IMG/VR virus record: IMGVR_UViG_3300048818_000024
Coordinates: 1 to 20,198 of that record
Length of the DNA stretch: 20,198 nt
Strand: one strand, 5' to 3'
Origin: a virus
Shown here: piece by piece, positions 6,829-13,958 of the stretch
Numbering within the stretch: position 1 is the first letter of the stretch
Layout: each line of letters starts with the position of its first letter
Position numbers and translations under genes: made by a program
The notes under the pieces: model-generated
Databases searched by the model: none
Told to the model about the DNA's origin: nothing
Seen by the model: only the letters and a program-made list of their open reading frames with translations

Positions 6829-7584
6829 ATGGCTTTAAGAAAAGCATCCACAGTATATAATATAAATACCGTTCTTGCGGTCACTTTAAAAGTACTGGAA
6901 GATCGTGGTGAATATGTATCCAAAAAAGTAGCAACCACGAGTGGAGCAATTCCAACTTCAGAGTTTGTTTTACAATATTTAAACCAAAATCAACAAGATC
7001 AAGGATATCAGGATCATTTAAAAAACACATATCGGGATAAAATTAATGAAATTGTAAAACACTTTTCTGTCATTACACCACAAAATGTTAATGATGATTT
7101 TTTGTCAACCGTTTTTAGATTATTATCCACGGATATGGTTTCGGACCGGATGATCGCTTTTATTGTTGCTCTTCCCTGGATGTATGAAAATCTCCATGAT
7201 AGAGTTTCCAAATTAATGCAAATTGCCGAAAAATACGCAAATAGTAATTATATTGGGGAAATTGGTGTGCGAGATAATTTTATAATGAAATGTTTGGATG
7301 TTCAAGAATATAAAAGGAAAGATGAAACTACCGGAGAGGATAATATCTTTTATATTTACCGAATAGTTGATCGGATTGGTAATTATGGATTTTTCTTTTC
7401 GGAATATCCACCAGCAAAAAATATGACTTCATCTTTGGAACATCTTATCATTGATGTTTGGGATTGTTTTGAAATGAGGGCAAATCCAAAGAAAATGGAA
7501 CCAAATAGAGAAACTGGCATTAAAGAGACTCAATTTAATAGAGTAACAATTACTGAATTTATTGGACCGGGAACAGAGGAATAA
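6829..7584 (+). CDS. Unrecognised 251-residue phage protein
   Basis: The protein is probably largely alpha-helical in its first 150 residues (for example DRMIAFIVALPWMYENLHDRVSKL), then beta-rich around IFYIYRIVDRIGNYGFFFSEYPP. It ends in a conserved-looking tail, NPKKMEPNRETGIKETQFNR, then VTITEF. No catalytic motif, zinc site, signal peptide or membrane span is visible. Among the genes seen it alone has both a sigma70-like and a late promoter directly upstream, with a GAGAG ribosome site, so it is probably needed throughout infection and in quantity. A structural or DNA-binding role would fit but is a guess. I cannot name a family. Confidence 0.75.
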   Translation: MALRKASTVYNINTVLAVTLKVLEDRGEYVSKKVATTSGAIPTSEFVLQYLNQNQQDQGYQDHLKNTYRDKINEIVKHFSVITPQNVNDDFLSTVFRLLSTDMVSDRMIAFIVALPWMYENLHDRVSKLMQIAEKYANSNYIGEIGVRDNFIMKCLDVQEYKRKDETTGEDNIFYIYRIVDRIGNYGFFFSEYPPAKNMTSSLEHLIIDVWDCFEMRANPKKMEPNRETGIKETQFNRVTITEFIGPGTEE

Positions 7585-7585
7585 T

Positions 7586-7744
7586 ATGTCATTGAATATC
7601 GCTTTAATTTGTTTTGCTATCTATACGATTATAGGTATTATTTTTGCATATAAACAATGGAAAAGGGATACACGATATTTGGCGGATTCTTATGGTTTAT
7701 TTTGTATCCAGGTAATTTTATGGCCGTTATGTATTTGGGGATAA
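7586..7744 (+). CDS. Small membrane protein (52 residues)
   Basis: The ATG at 7586 is preceded by AGAGGA at good spacing. The first 22 residues form one hydrophobic helix (LNIALICFAIYTIIGIIFAY), followed by a basic KQWKRDTR segment that should stay in the cytoplasm. A second hydrophobic stretch at the C-terminus (GLFCIQVILWPLCIWG) may form another span. It is probably an inner-membrane protein with one or two spans. The size would suit a superinfection-exclusion or lysis-modulating peptide, but nothing in the sequence proves this. Confidence 0.65.
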   Translation: MSLNIALICFAIYTIIGIIFAYKQWKRDTRYLADSYGLFCIQVILWPLCIWG

Positions 7745-7745
7745 T

Positions 7746-7877
7746 ATGAAACGATTAAAATATATACTTCGATCCATCTTTTATTTACACCATTTTGAAT
7801 ATAAATTAGATGATAAAACATTAACGGTATGTTGTCGTAAATGTGGTTGGGAAAAGAAAACTCCATATGAAAGATAA
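7746..7877 (+). CDS. Tiny Cys-rich protein (43 residues), possible half zinc site
   Basis: It follows the membrane protein by one base and overlaps the next gene by 11 bases. The product starts with a basic, aromatic segment (MKRLKYILRSIFYLHHFEY) and contains VCCRKCGW near the end, a single CxxC knuckle that could bind zinc together with the two His residues or as a dimer. Similar CxxCG ends occur in the genes at 7867 and 12091, so it may belong to a set of small phage zinc proteins. The function is unknown. Support is mainly the close fit between neighbours. Confidence 0.6.
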   Translation: MKRLKYILRSIFYLHHFEYKLDDKTLTVCCRKCGWEKKTPYER

Positions 7878-8250
7878 AGCGGGAACTGAAATTACCGTTG
7901 GTTGTTTTATCGCATATGGTCATGCTCTTGGTCGTTGTGCTGGACTTCGTATTGGCCGAGTAGAAGCCCTAAATATCAAATTTAAAAAAGATGAATGGGA
8001 TAATTCAACTGTGACGGTTCTTGGTGTTGATGATGACTGGGAAAGTAATAAAATAAAACTTTTAGAAAAACGGAGTACATTATATTTTCCAGAAAGAATG
8101 ATTGTTCTCTCGCGTATACCCAATGAATATTTAGAGTTATATAAAACTAATTGTGTTGCAATAGGTGGTAAACACAAGTGGGTTAAAAATACAGATAGGT
8201 TATACAAGAAATGTTGTTCGGTGTGTAAATGGAATAATAGTCGGTATTAA
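7867..8250 (+). CDS. Unknown protein with beta-rich N-terminal domain and C-terminal Cys cluster (127 residues)
   Basis: The ATG at 7867 gives MKDKAGTEITVGCFIAYGHA. An earlier TTG in frame would run through the previous small gene and is less likely. The first 80 residues alternate as short strands (VGCFIAYG, LRIGRVEAL, STVTVLGVDDDW), suggesting a small beta barrel. The tail has KHKW followed by YKKCCSVCKW, a probable zinc knuckle. No enzyme motif is visible. The RNA ligase gene begins one base after its stop, so it is probably translated with that gene. Confidence 0.7.
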   Translation: MKDKAGTEITVGCFIAYGHALGRCAGLRIGRVEALNIKFKKDEWDNSTVTVLGVDDDWESNKIKLLEKRSTLYFPERMIVLSRIPNEYLELYKTNCVAIGGKHKWVKNTDRLYKKCCSVCKWNNSRY

Positions 8251-8251
8251 T

Positions 8252-9484
8252 ATGAATGAATTAAAAATTCAAACATTTTTAAGAAATAGAGATATTAAAG
8301 AAAATTTATGTCTTCAAAATGAACCATATTTTTTAAATGTAAAACAACATCCGAAATATCCAGAATTGTTCCAATTTACATATGATTCCATAGAATCCCC
8401 CAAAGGGGATCTCCTGGTACAACAGTGTCGTGGATTGATTTTGAATTCTGCTGATAATTGGAATGTAGTTGCCTATCCTTTTAACCGGTTCTTTAATGGA
8501 GGGGAATTCCAAGCAGATAAAATCAATTGGGAAAAAGCAAAAGTCCAGGAGAAATTAGATGGCAGCCTCATTATTATGTATTATTATGATAATAAATGGC
8601 AAATAGCCACCCGGGGATCTCCTGATGCATCTGGTCCAGTTGGTGATTTCCAATGGATAGAAGATGGGAAAACAGTACCTCTTACATTTTCCCGTTTATT
8701 TTGGCATAGTGCGGAATATTGGATGGAAGGTTTAAGTAGAACTGGATATTTTGATCGTATTAATACCTATATGTGGGAACTTACTTCTCCATATAATCGG
8801 ATTGTTTGTGATTATACAGAATTTGGTCCTATATTTTATAAAAAAGAAGAAGATCCAGAAATTTATAGTGATGATGAATTGGTTGATAAAACTGGATATG
8901 CGGGTGATGGTTCTCGAATCACATTAATTGGTGTAAGAAATAATATTACCGGATTTGAATTTGATGCGAGTACTTATTTAGGTGATGTTCATTATGTGGT
9001 TAAAGAATTCCCATTGACTTCTTTAGAAGAAGTAATTCAGGCAGCATCTAAATTGAACCCATTAAAACAGGAAGGATTTATTGTCTTAGATGACCAGTTC
9101 CATAGAATTAAAATCAAGTCTCCGGCATATGTTGCTATTCATCATATCCGTGATGGTAATCCTCGTAAGAGATTAATGGAAATTATTCAATCTGGTGAAT
9201 CAGATGAAATGTTGGCTTATAAGATTTTAGATGAATGGCCCGCCGAAAAGAAAATGTATGAGGAAATGAAAGCAAAGATTGATTATTTAATCTTGATTTC
9301 AGAACAGTTTTATGCTATAATAAAAGATATAGAAGTACAAAAGGATTTTGCATTAAAAGCATTATCATCACCAGTAAGTGGAGTGTTATTTGCTTTTCGT
9401 AAGGGTAAAATAAAAAGTATCCGACAGGGAATACTGAACATACAGACAGATAAATTAATTGATATGGTGGATAAAATTAAATGA
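8252..9484 (+). CDS. rnlA: RNA ligase 1 family (T4 Rnl1-like)
   Basis: This 410-residue ATP-dependent ligase seals 3'-OH/5'-phosphate RNA ends. T4 Rnl1 (374 residues) repairs tRNA cut in the anticodon loop. The same landmarks appear in the same order as in T4: CRGLIL (59-64), NRFFNGGE (78-85), the nucleotidyl-transfer motif EKLDGS (100-105) with Lys101 as AMP-accepting nucleophile, a second ATG-binding block near YMWELTSPYNRIV, then ITLIGVRN, EGFIVL and RIKIKSPAYV (motif V). A C-terminal helical region (about 320-410) matches the tRNA-specific domain of Rnl1. The start at 8252 is preferred to an in-frame upstream start that would overlap the previous gene. Its partner, polynucleotide kinase/phosphatase, lies at 12431. 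Confidence 0.93.
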   Translation: MNELKIQTFLRNRDIKENLCLQNEPYFLNVKQHPKYPELFQFTYDSIESPKGDLLVQQCRGLILNSADNWNVVAYPFNRFFNGGEFQADKINWEKAKVQEKLDGSLIIMYYYDNKWQIATRGSPDASGPVGDFQWIEDGKTVPLTFSRLFWHSAEYWMEGLSRTGYFDRINTYMWELTSPYNRIVCDYTEFGPIFYKKEEDPEIYSDDELVDKTGYAGDGSRITLIGVRNNITGFEFDASTYLGDVHYVVKEFPLTSLEEVIQAASKLNPLKQEGFIVLDDQFHRIKIKSPAYVAIHHIRDGNPRKRLMEIIQSGESDEMLAYKILDEWPAEKKMYEEMKAKIDYLILISEQFYAIIKDIEVQKDFALKALSSPVSGVLFAFRKGKIKSIRQGILNIQTDKLIDMVDKIK

Positions 9485-9644
9485 ACCAAAACTTATAGAA
9501 GTGGTAGAAAAATTGGCTTCTTTTGAACCAGTTTTTAATGATTATGATTGTGGTACTTTTACTGAATGTTATAATTCTGCATGGGACAACGGATATAATA
9601 CAGCTATGGCAGACGTAGCGTTAAGTATTAGAGAATATCTATGA
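9459..9644 (+). CDS. Small unknown protein, start uncertain (47-61 residues)
   Basis: The frame ends in ATGA, overlapping the next gene, and its later part looks like a real protein (DCGTFTECYNSAWDNGYNTA). No ATG lies near the beginning. The possible starts are TTG at 9459, inside the ligase gene, or GTG at 9501, which gives VVEKLASFEPVFND. I favour GTG 9501 or an unseen start close to it, because translation from 9459 would reuse ligase sequence. No family is recognised. The product is acidic and has two Cys residues. Confidence 0.5.
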   Translation: MIWWIKLNEPKLIEVVEKLASFEPVFNDYDCGTFTECYNSAWDNGYNTAMADVALSIREYL

Positions 9645-9862
9645 CATTAACTTGTATGTGCTGTGGATTTACCCAAGAATTTATTGACGGAGAAGAAGCA
9701 TTTGAAACTGGATGGGATGCTCCACCTCATTTTTCCGGTTATGTGGCTTGTGATTTATGCCCAGGATCTTTTGTAGTTTTGGGAATAACGCATCAACATG
9801 ATAAGGCTCATGAATGTTGGGCAAAATTTGGACGACCAAGTGAATTTGAGATACCGGTATGA
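9641..9862 (+). CDS. Small zinc-ribbon-like protein (73 residues)
   Basis: It starts MTLTCMCCGFTQEF and has a second pair, CDLCPG, at residues 37-40. Cys-x-x-Cys/Cys-x-x-Cys spacing is typical of a zinc ribbon. The later part contains GITHQHDKAHECW, whose His and Cys residues could take part in metal binding. It overlaps the previous stop (ATGA) and the MazG-like start (ATGA), so the three genes are translationally coupled. No enzyme activity can be assigned. Confidence 0.7.
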   Translation: MTLTCMCCGFTQEFIDGEEAFETGWDAPPHFSGYVACDLCPGSFVVLGITHQHDKAHECWAKFGRPSEFEIPV

Positions 9863-10287
9863 AATTAGAACAACTGGTTGATAAAATATCCACATTACGA
9901 TTGAAAATGTGGCCCGAAAGTGATACTTTAAATATCGTTGAATTTGACCATTTGGTTGCAACATTAACTGAAGAATTGGGAGAGTTAAGACAATCCGTAA
10001 GGTCATATCTCGGTCGTCCATATTCTCCTGAAAAGGCGGCATATAGAAGCCATCTTGTGGAAGAGTTAGGAGATACTTTGGTGCCTATTGTTTCAATATC
10101 CAGACAATTGGATATTAGTTTTGTTGAAGCCTTAGACTTTGCCCACAATAAATTGAATGACCGATATGAAAAGAAATGCCGAATTGAAAGTTTAATTAAA
10201 CAGGATGAAAAACCTGTTGGGAAATTTTCGGCTGAATTGCATCAACCATTAAAATATGATCTTGAAGATCCGATTAATAATCAATGA
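9859..10287 (+). CDS. MazG-like nucleotide pyrophosphohydrolase
   Basis: This 142-residue all-alpha NTP pyrophosphatase has the paired acidic motifs of the MazG fold: TEELGEL with Glu38, Glu39 and Glu42, and VEELGDTL with Glu68, Glu69 and Asp72. Together they hold the Mg ions and the triphosphate. Such enzymes hydrolyse NTPs or dNTPs to monophosphates. In phages they are thought to clean the nucleotide pool or act on (p)ppGpp-related stress signalling. The first 115 residues hold the domain; the last 25 (FSAELHQPLKYDLEDP) form a polar extension that is not part of it. Both ends overlap the neighbours by ATGA. Confidence 0.82.
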   Translation: MKLEQLVDKISTLRLKMWPESDTLNIVEFDHLVATLTEELGELRQSVRSYLGRPYSPEKAAYRSHLVEELGDTLVPIVSISRQLDISFVEALDFAHNKLNDRYEKKCRIESLIKQDEKPVGKFSAELHQPLKYDLEDPINNQ

Positions 10288-10934
10288 GAACCAAATATCC
10301 GCATACTAAACATTTTACCTGGTCTCCTGGATTACAAAATGATGATAGGGTTATTGAAATAAACAAATTAGAAGGACGAAATATTGTTGTTACTGAAAAA
10401 TTAGATGGAGAAAATACTACAATGGCGCGCGATTATATTCATGCGCGATCCTGTTCTGATATGGCACCCCATATATCCAGATCTTGGGTACAAGCATTAC
10501 ATGGATCTATAAAACATGATATACCAGATGGTTGGCGTATTTGTGGCGAAAATGTATATGCTAAACATTCAATTCATTATACCCGTGAAAAGGGTAATGC
10601 TTTACGATCTTATTTTCAAGTATTTGGTATTTGGGACGGGGACCTTTGTTTGAGTTGGGATGAGACTCAACAATATGTAGATGTGTTGGGCTTGGTTACT
10701 GTTCCGGTTTTATCTATACGTCCTTATGACCTATTACTTTTAGAAGAAATAGGTAGAGTGGTGGAGAAATCAAAAGATTGTATTGAAGGTTATGTTGCCC
10801 GAATTTCTGATGACTTTTATTCTGAGGAATATAAATTTGTTACTGCTAAATATGTACGAGCAAATCATATACAAACAACAACAGAACATTGGTTAGAACA
10901 ACCCATGGTTAAAAATGAATTGTGTTATGTATAA
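10284..10934 (+). CDS. Second RNA ligase, short Rnl2-like/nucleotidyltransferase family
   Basis: This 216-residue protein consists of little more than the adenylyltransferase domain. Motif I is EKLDGEN (38-44) with Lys39 as the nucleophile. Motif III is WRICGENVYAKHS (about 84-96), followed by YFQVFGIWDG (motif IIIa). Motif IV is IEGYVAR and motif V is FVTAKYVRANH. The GENVYAKHSI block is characteristic of the RNA-ligase family that includes Rnl2-like enzymes. It lacks the long C-terminal domain of T4 Rnl2 (334 residues) and of the Rnl1 at 8252, so its substrate may differ. RNA-end or nick sealing is inferred. A DNA-ligase role is unlikely because no OB-fold domain follows. Confidence 0.85.
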   Translation: MRTKYPHTKHFTWSPGLQNDDRVIEINKLEGRNIVVTEKLDGENTTMARDYIHARSCSDMAPHISRSWVQALHGSIKHDIPDGWRICGENVYAKHSIHYTREKGNALRSYFQVFGIWDGDLCLSWDETQQYVDVLGLVTVPVLSIRPYDLLLLEEIGRVVEKSKDCIEGYVARISDDFYSEEYKFVTAKYVRANHIQTTTEHWLEQPMVKNELCYV

Positions 10935-11586
10935 ACACCTAGATATCCAAATTTCGGATATTGCTCGCCAAATATCCCAACATGGTGGTCAAAGATTATA
11001 TCAAACCCCAACCGGAGAAATTTATCCTTCGATTACTACCGTATTGGCGCCATTAAAAAAAGAAATAATCCAACAATGGCGATATCGAGTTGGGGATGAA
11101 GTTGCGGATGCTGAATCTCAATGGGGACGCGATAGAGGAAACGCTTTACATTTGGCATGTGAAGAATTATTAAAAAATAAACCAATATCAGGACATCCAT
11201 TATTAATCCAAATATTGGTGGAAGATTTGAAACCATATCTCCGGAGAATAAATAATATACATTGTCAGGAACAAGTATTATATTCTGATCTATTTAAAAT
11301 TGGTGGTCGGTGTGATTGTATTGCTGAATATAATAATATATTATCTGTTGTTGATTTAAAAGGATCAAAAAGACCAAAAAGAAATGAATGGATAACAGAT
11401 TATTTTATCCAAACAAGTTTTTATGCCTATGCTTATTTTGAAAGAACCAAAAGAAAAATAAATCAATGTGTTATTTTAATGGCAAGCGATCAAGGTCAAG
11501 CGCAAGAATTTATTGTCAAACCATGGGACTATTGGTCAGACTTGAAACAAATAAGAAAACAATATAAGGAAAATTTTCATATATGA
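10915..11586 (+). CDS. PD-(D/E)XK exonuclease (RecB/MGME1-like)
   Basis: This 223-residue protein has the RecB-like nuclease core: GNALHLACEE with His79, KIGGRCDC with Asp134 (126-135), VVDLKGSK with Asp147 and Lys149 as the D...DxK catalytic set, and then Gln166 with YxxQ-type spacing (YFIQTSFYAY). The order and spacing resemble phage exonucleases related to the mitochondrial MGME1/Cas4 group, which trim single-stranded DNA ends. No Cys cluster is present, so there is no iron-sulphur site. Two ATGs are possible, 10915 and 10927; the second reduces the overlap with the RNA ligase to 8 bases. The context suggests a role in DNA replication or recombination. Confidence 0.85.
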   Translation: MNCVMYKHLDIQISDIARQISQHGGQRLYQTPTGEIYPSITTVLAPLKKEIIQQWRYRVGDEVADAESQWGRDRGNALHLACEELLKNKPISGHPLLIQILVEDLKPYLRRINNIHCQEQVLYSDLFKIGGRCDCIAEYNNILSVVDLKGSKRPKRNEWITDYFIQTSFYAYAYFERTKRKINQCVILMASDQGQAQEFIVKPWDYWSDLKQIRKQYKENFHI

Positions 11587-11813
11587 AAATAATACAACTA
11601 AAAGATGAAATATATAAAGTCCATCATTGTGGTCAATGTCCTTTCTTTGAATATGATTCATTTAGAGGAGAATATCATAAATGTAAGGCAGTTACTTTTA
11701 CATTATATGTGGATATTCTGGGTATACCAAAAGCTTGCCCCTTATTGGATGAACCTAACTCTGTAAAAGAAACTATAGATAAAGAAGTAGAAAGATCAAA
11801 AAGAATATTATAG
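11583..11813 (+). CDS. Small Cys-rich protein, likely zinc-binding (76 residues)
   Basis: It has CGQCPFF near the N-terminus (16-22), then Cys34 and a CPL at 52-54, so four Cys residues could form one zinc site. The rest is a charged C-terminal helix (VKETIDKEVERSKRIL). This CxxCPFF...CPL pattern recurs in small phage proteins, but no function is known to me. It overlaps the exonuclease stop (ATGA). Confidence 0.7.
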   Translation: MKIIQLKDEIYKVHHCGQCPFFEYDSFRGEYHKCKAVTFTLYVDILGIPKACPLLDEPNSVKETIDKEVERSKRIL

Positions 11814-11821
11814 GACGGTAT

Positions 11822-12094
11822 ATGGCGACAATACTTAATAAAGAAAATAAATTGACGGAAGCACAACAAAAAGATATCGTAATTCGTTGTAATGAGGCAT
11901 ACGACCGTGGTGGTGCAGATGCTTTGAGATTTGTAATGGAATCTGCTAAACAAGTTGCGATAGATAATCCGCTTTTTGGGGAATATTCAGCCTTTGTATT
12001 GTATGTGGCTGAAGCTGTCCGGCAAAGATTGGCGGAAGCAGTTAATGACCAAGTACACGATAGCATACCAGAAAAATCTCCATTAGTTCTATGA
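11822..12094 (+). CDS. Unknown alpha-helical protein (90 residues)
   Basis: It is preceded by AGGACGG about 6 bases before the ATG. The protein is mostly amphipathic helices (EAQQKDIVIRCNEAYDRGG and the repetitive YVAEAVRQRLAEAVNDQ). No motif or membrane span is seen. The stop overlaps the next ATG. I cannot assign a function. Confidence 0.65.
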   Translation: MATILNKENKLTEAQQKDIVIRCNEAYDRGGADALRFVMESAKQVAIDNPLFGEYSAFVLYVAEAVRQRLAEAVNDQVHDSIPEKSPLVL

Positions 12095-12285
12095 GTATTG
12101 CGAGTTGGTTTGTTACCAGTTTTAAACAACACCACCATATATGGGGACCCTGGGTAAAAATAGATTCCCAGAATATCAAATATACCCATAGAATGATCCA
12201 AGGCCGAACATATACCGTAAAACGAACCTGTTTAACCTGTGGAGAAGAAAATCATCAATATAAAGAAGTCAAATTAGATATTTGA
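12091..12285 (+). CDS. Small protein with one CxxCG knuckle (64 residues)
   Basis: It begins MSIASWFVTSFKQHHHIWGPW, a short hydrophobic start followed by three His and aromatic residues, and ends with RTCLTCGEENHQYK, a CxxCG knuckle with a nearby His. The composition is like the proteins at 7746 and 7867, suggesting a family of small zinc-knuckle proteins in this phage. It is the last gene before a promoter at 12282 that overlaps its stop codon. Confidence 0.65.
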   Translation: MSIASWFVTSFKQHHHIWGPWVKIDSQNIKYTHRMIQGRTYTVKRTCLTCGEENHQYKEVKLDI

Positions 12286-12310
12286 CATCCTTCTTTAATT
12301 GAGATATAAT
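12282..12310 (+). promoter_or_regulatory. Consensus sigma70-like promoter (TTGACA-17-TATAAT)
   Basis: It has a perfect TTGACA at 12282-12287, a 17-base spacer and a perfect TATAAT at 12305-12310. Both hexamers and the spacer are ideal, so this should be very strong. Seven bases separate the -10 from the ATG at 12318. Confidence 0.8.
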
Positions 12311-12317
12311 AAAAATT

Positions 12318-12427
12318 ATGAGTAGAAAATATATGTTGAAGTTGAATTAGATTGTCCTTTACTTGCTGGTATTAGTTTGGCAATTCACCGCGCATGGGGT
12401 GATTGGGAAGAAGATACCTGGGGATAA
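12318..12427 (+). pseudogene. Small gene with apparent one-base loss (frameshift)
   Basis: From the ATG that follows the promoter, the first frame gives only MSRKYMLKLN before a stop. The -1 frame continues as VEVELDCPLLAGISLAIHRA, then WGDWEEDTWG, ending TAA at 12425-12427. Adding one A to the AAAA run near 12326 joins them as MSRKIYVEVELDC..., a convincing 36-residue protein. Either a base was lost in the genome or in the assembly, or the ribosome shifts. It sits between an ideal promoter and the kinase gene, so a functional leader peptide is likely in relatives. No family is recognised. Confidence 0.6.
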
Positions 12428-12430
12428 ATT

Positions 12431-13432
12431 ATGGCTGCTCCACAAACGGTTTTTTTAACTATCGGTTTACCTGCATCAGGGAAAACTACTTGGGCAAGAG
12501 AATATTTAAATATACATTATAGTACAATTCGAATTAATAATGATGATATCAGAGCGGAACTTAAAGCCCATAATCCAACTGAATGGACTCCTAAATTTGA
12601 AAAACAAGTCCGTAAAATCAGGATAGAAAGACTTGAAAAAGCATTAAAATCTGGATATGATGTTATATTAGATAATACGTATTTGAATCCCCATACTCTT
12701 AAAAGTCTGAAGACTTGGATAGTTCAAAATTATCCTTCTGTGAAAATCATTGAAAAAGATTTCCGTGATGTTCCGGTTCAAACTTGTATCGACCGAGATA
12801 AGGAACGAGAACACCGTGGGGAGAGATTTGTTGGTCCTGAGGTAATATTGAAAATGGCAACTGAAGCTGGTTTGATTCCTGAAGTAAAACTATATCCCGT
12901 TGATTGGGAATTACCTTGGACGATTATCTGCGACCTTGATGGAACATTAGCATTGTTTGGGAAACGCCGAAATGCATATGATGCCTCTTTATGTGATTTA
13001 ACTGATGAACCAAATTTACCGGTATTGCAATTATTAATGACATATCGTGATTGTTATATTCATGATAAAATTATGGGTTATAATAAAGAAGAAAAGGAAA
13101 AAATTCCTGCATGTAGATCTTTAAGTATTCCTCTTATTTCAAAAATATATTTCTTTTCTGGACGTACTGATAATTATCGTTTACCTACGTTAAGATTCCT
13201 TTTAAATAAATGTGGGTTTTGTGATGTTGATAATGACCCATATTTTAAATTGGTTATGCGCGAAACCGGGGATAACCGATCAGATGAAGTTGTAAAAAAG
13301 GAATTTTTTGATGAACACATTAAAGGTAAATATAATGTGTTTGTGGTCATTGATGACAGACCAAAAGTAATCCGTATGTGGCATTCATTAGGTTTACCTG
13401 TGTTCAATGTTGGAGACGGACATGAATTTTAA
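12431..13432 (+). CDS. pseT: Polynucleotide 5'-kinase / 3'-phosphatase (T4 PseT-like)
   Basis: This 333-residue two-domain RNA-repair enzyme (T4: 301) phosphorylates 5'-OH ends and removes 3'-phosphates, making ends that RNA ligase 1 can seal. The kinase domain has the P-loop GLPASGKTT (12-20), NNDDIR (36-41) for substrate binding and the lid arginines REHRGERF (126-133). The HAD-type phosphatase has CDLDGT (167-172, Asp168 and Asp170), FSGR (242-245), Lys290 and IDDRP (307-311). The order kinase then phosphatase is as in T4. GGGGA lies 9 bases upstream. The extra length is an insertion around 200-232 within the phosphatase. It overlaps the next gene by 11 bases. Confidence 0.95.
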   Translation: MAAPQTVFLTIGLPASGKTTWAREYLNIHYSTIRINNDDIRAELKAHNPTEWTPKFEKQVRKIRIERLEKALKSGYDVILDNTYLNPHTLKSLKTWIVQNYPSVKIIEKDFRDVPVQTCIDRDKEREHRGERFVGPEVILKMATEAGLIPEVKLYPVDWELPWTIICDLDGTLALFGKRRNAYDASLCDLTDEPNLPVLQLLMTYRDCYIHDKIMGYNKEEKEKIPACRSLSIPLISKIYFFSGRTDNYRLPTLRFLLNKCGFCDVDNDPYFKLVMRETGDNRSDEVVKKEFFDEHIKGKYNVFVVIDDRPKVIRMWHSLGLPVFNVGDGHEF

Positions 13433-13763
13433 TACAATAACTTTAGGTAATCTGTGGGAAAAATGGCGTGAAGGAGATATCATGAAAGATACTAAAAATG
13501 AAGTGAAATTTGCATTACAATTGGGTGAATGTTGTTTGGTTTATACCAAATTAAATGAGGAAACTCGAACAGCAATGGGAACAACAAATCTTGATTTAAT
13601 TCCTAAAGAATTTCATCCTAAAACAAAAGAGGTACCAGCAGAACCTAAGCCGGAAACTGATTTAATTCATTATTATGATATTAATTCAAAAGGTTGGCGT
13701 TGTTTCTGGTTGGAAAATTTAATTAGTCTTTCTATTGTTCCAAATGAATTGAGTTGTGTATGA
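13422..13763 (+). CDS. Probable SH3-like barrel protein, resembles DUF2693 (113 residues)
   Basis: I chose the ATG at 13422 because GGAGAC stands about 6 bases before it. An ATG at 13407 also exists. The pattern is a strand pair (VKFALQLGECCLVYTKLNEE), then NLDLIPKEFHPK, a low-complexity linker (KEVPAEPKPET) and a final pair with HYYDINSKGWRCFWLENLISL. This matches the layout of DUF2693-type phage proteins, in which a modified-amino-acid-like message (D..GWRSF) closes a small barrel. The function of that family is not known to me; the resemblance is from memory only. Confidence 0.6.
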   Translation: MNFNTITLGNLWEKWREGDIMKDTKNEVKFALQLGECCLVYTKLNEETRTAMGTTNLDLIPKEFHPKTKEVPAEPKPETDLIHYYDINSKGWRCFWLENLISLSIVPNELSCV

Positions 13764-13935
13764 AATCATATAACCGAATAGTTATTGAAACTGGAGATTT
13801 TGAACAATTAAAATCTGTTATTTTAGCATATGGGGGGCATATAAATTTATCCAAGCCATCCATAAAGTAGATGCAGAATATTTCCTTGTATTTGAAAAGG
13901 AAATAGAAATTCCATATCCTTTTGACAAATCATAA
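13760..13935 (+). pseudogene. Small gene with apparent one-base loss in a G run
   Basis: The ATG overlaps the previous stop (ATGA). The first frame reads MKSYNRIVIETGDFEQLKSV, then ILAYGG, and then runs into unrelated sequence and a stop at 13868. The -1 frame from the GGGGGG tract near 13831 continues AYKFIQAIHKVDAEYFLVFE, then KEIEIPYPFDKS, to TAA 13933-13935. One more G restores a 58-residue protein whose two halves fit in composition. Homopolymer miscounting or a true frameshift is likely. No family is recognised. Confidence 0.65.
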
Positions 13936-13949
13936 CGGTTCCCAACCGT
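13935..13949. repeat. Perfect inverted repeat between convergent genes
   Basis: ACGGTT-CCC-AACCGT forms a 6-bp stem with a 3-base loop, starting on the stop codon of the + gene and ending 9 bases before the stop of the - gene. No T run follows on either strand, so a rho-independent terminator is only a weak possibility. Its place between two converging genes is what makes it notable. Confidence 0.4.
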
Positions 13950-13958
13950 GGAATATTA

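Noticed and set aside
12318-12427. Programmed -1 ribosomal frameshifting as the explanation of the split small gene
   Set aside because: There is no X-XXY-YYZ slippery heptamer with a downstream stem. Two further genes show the same one-base defect at or near runs, so a missing base is simpler.
13935-13949. Rho-independent terminator
   Set aside because: The stem is perfect, but no T run follows on either strand. It is listed only as an inverted repeat.
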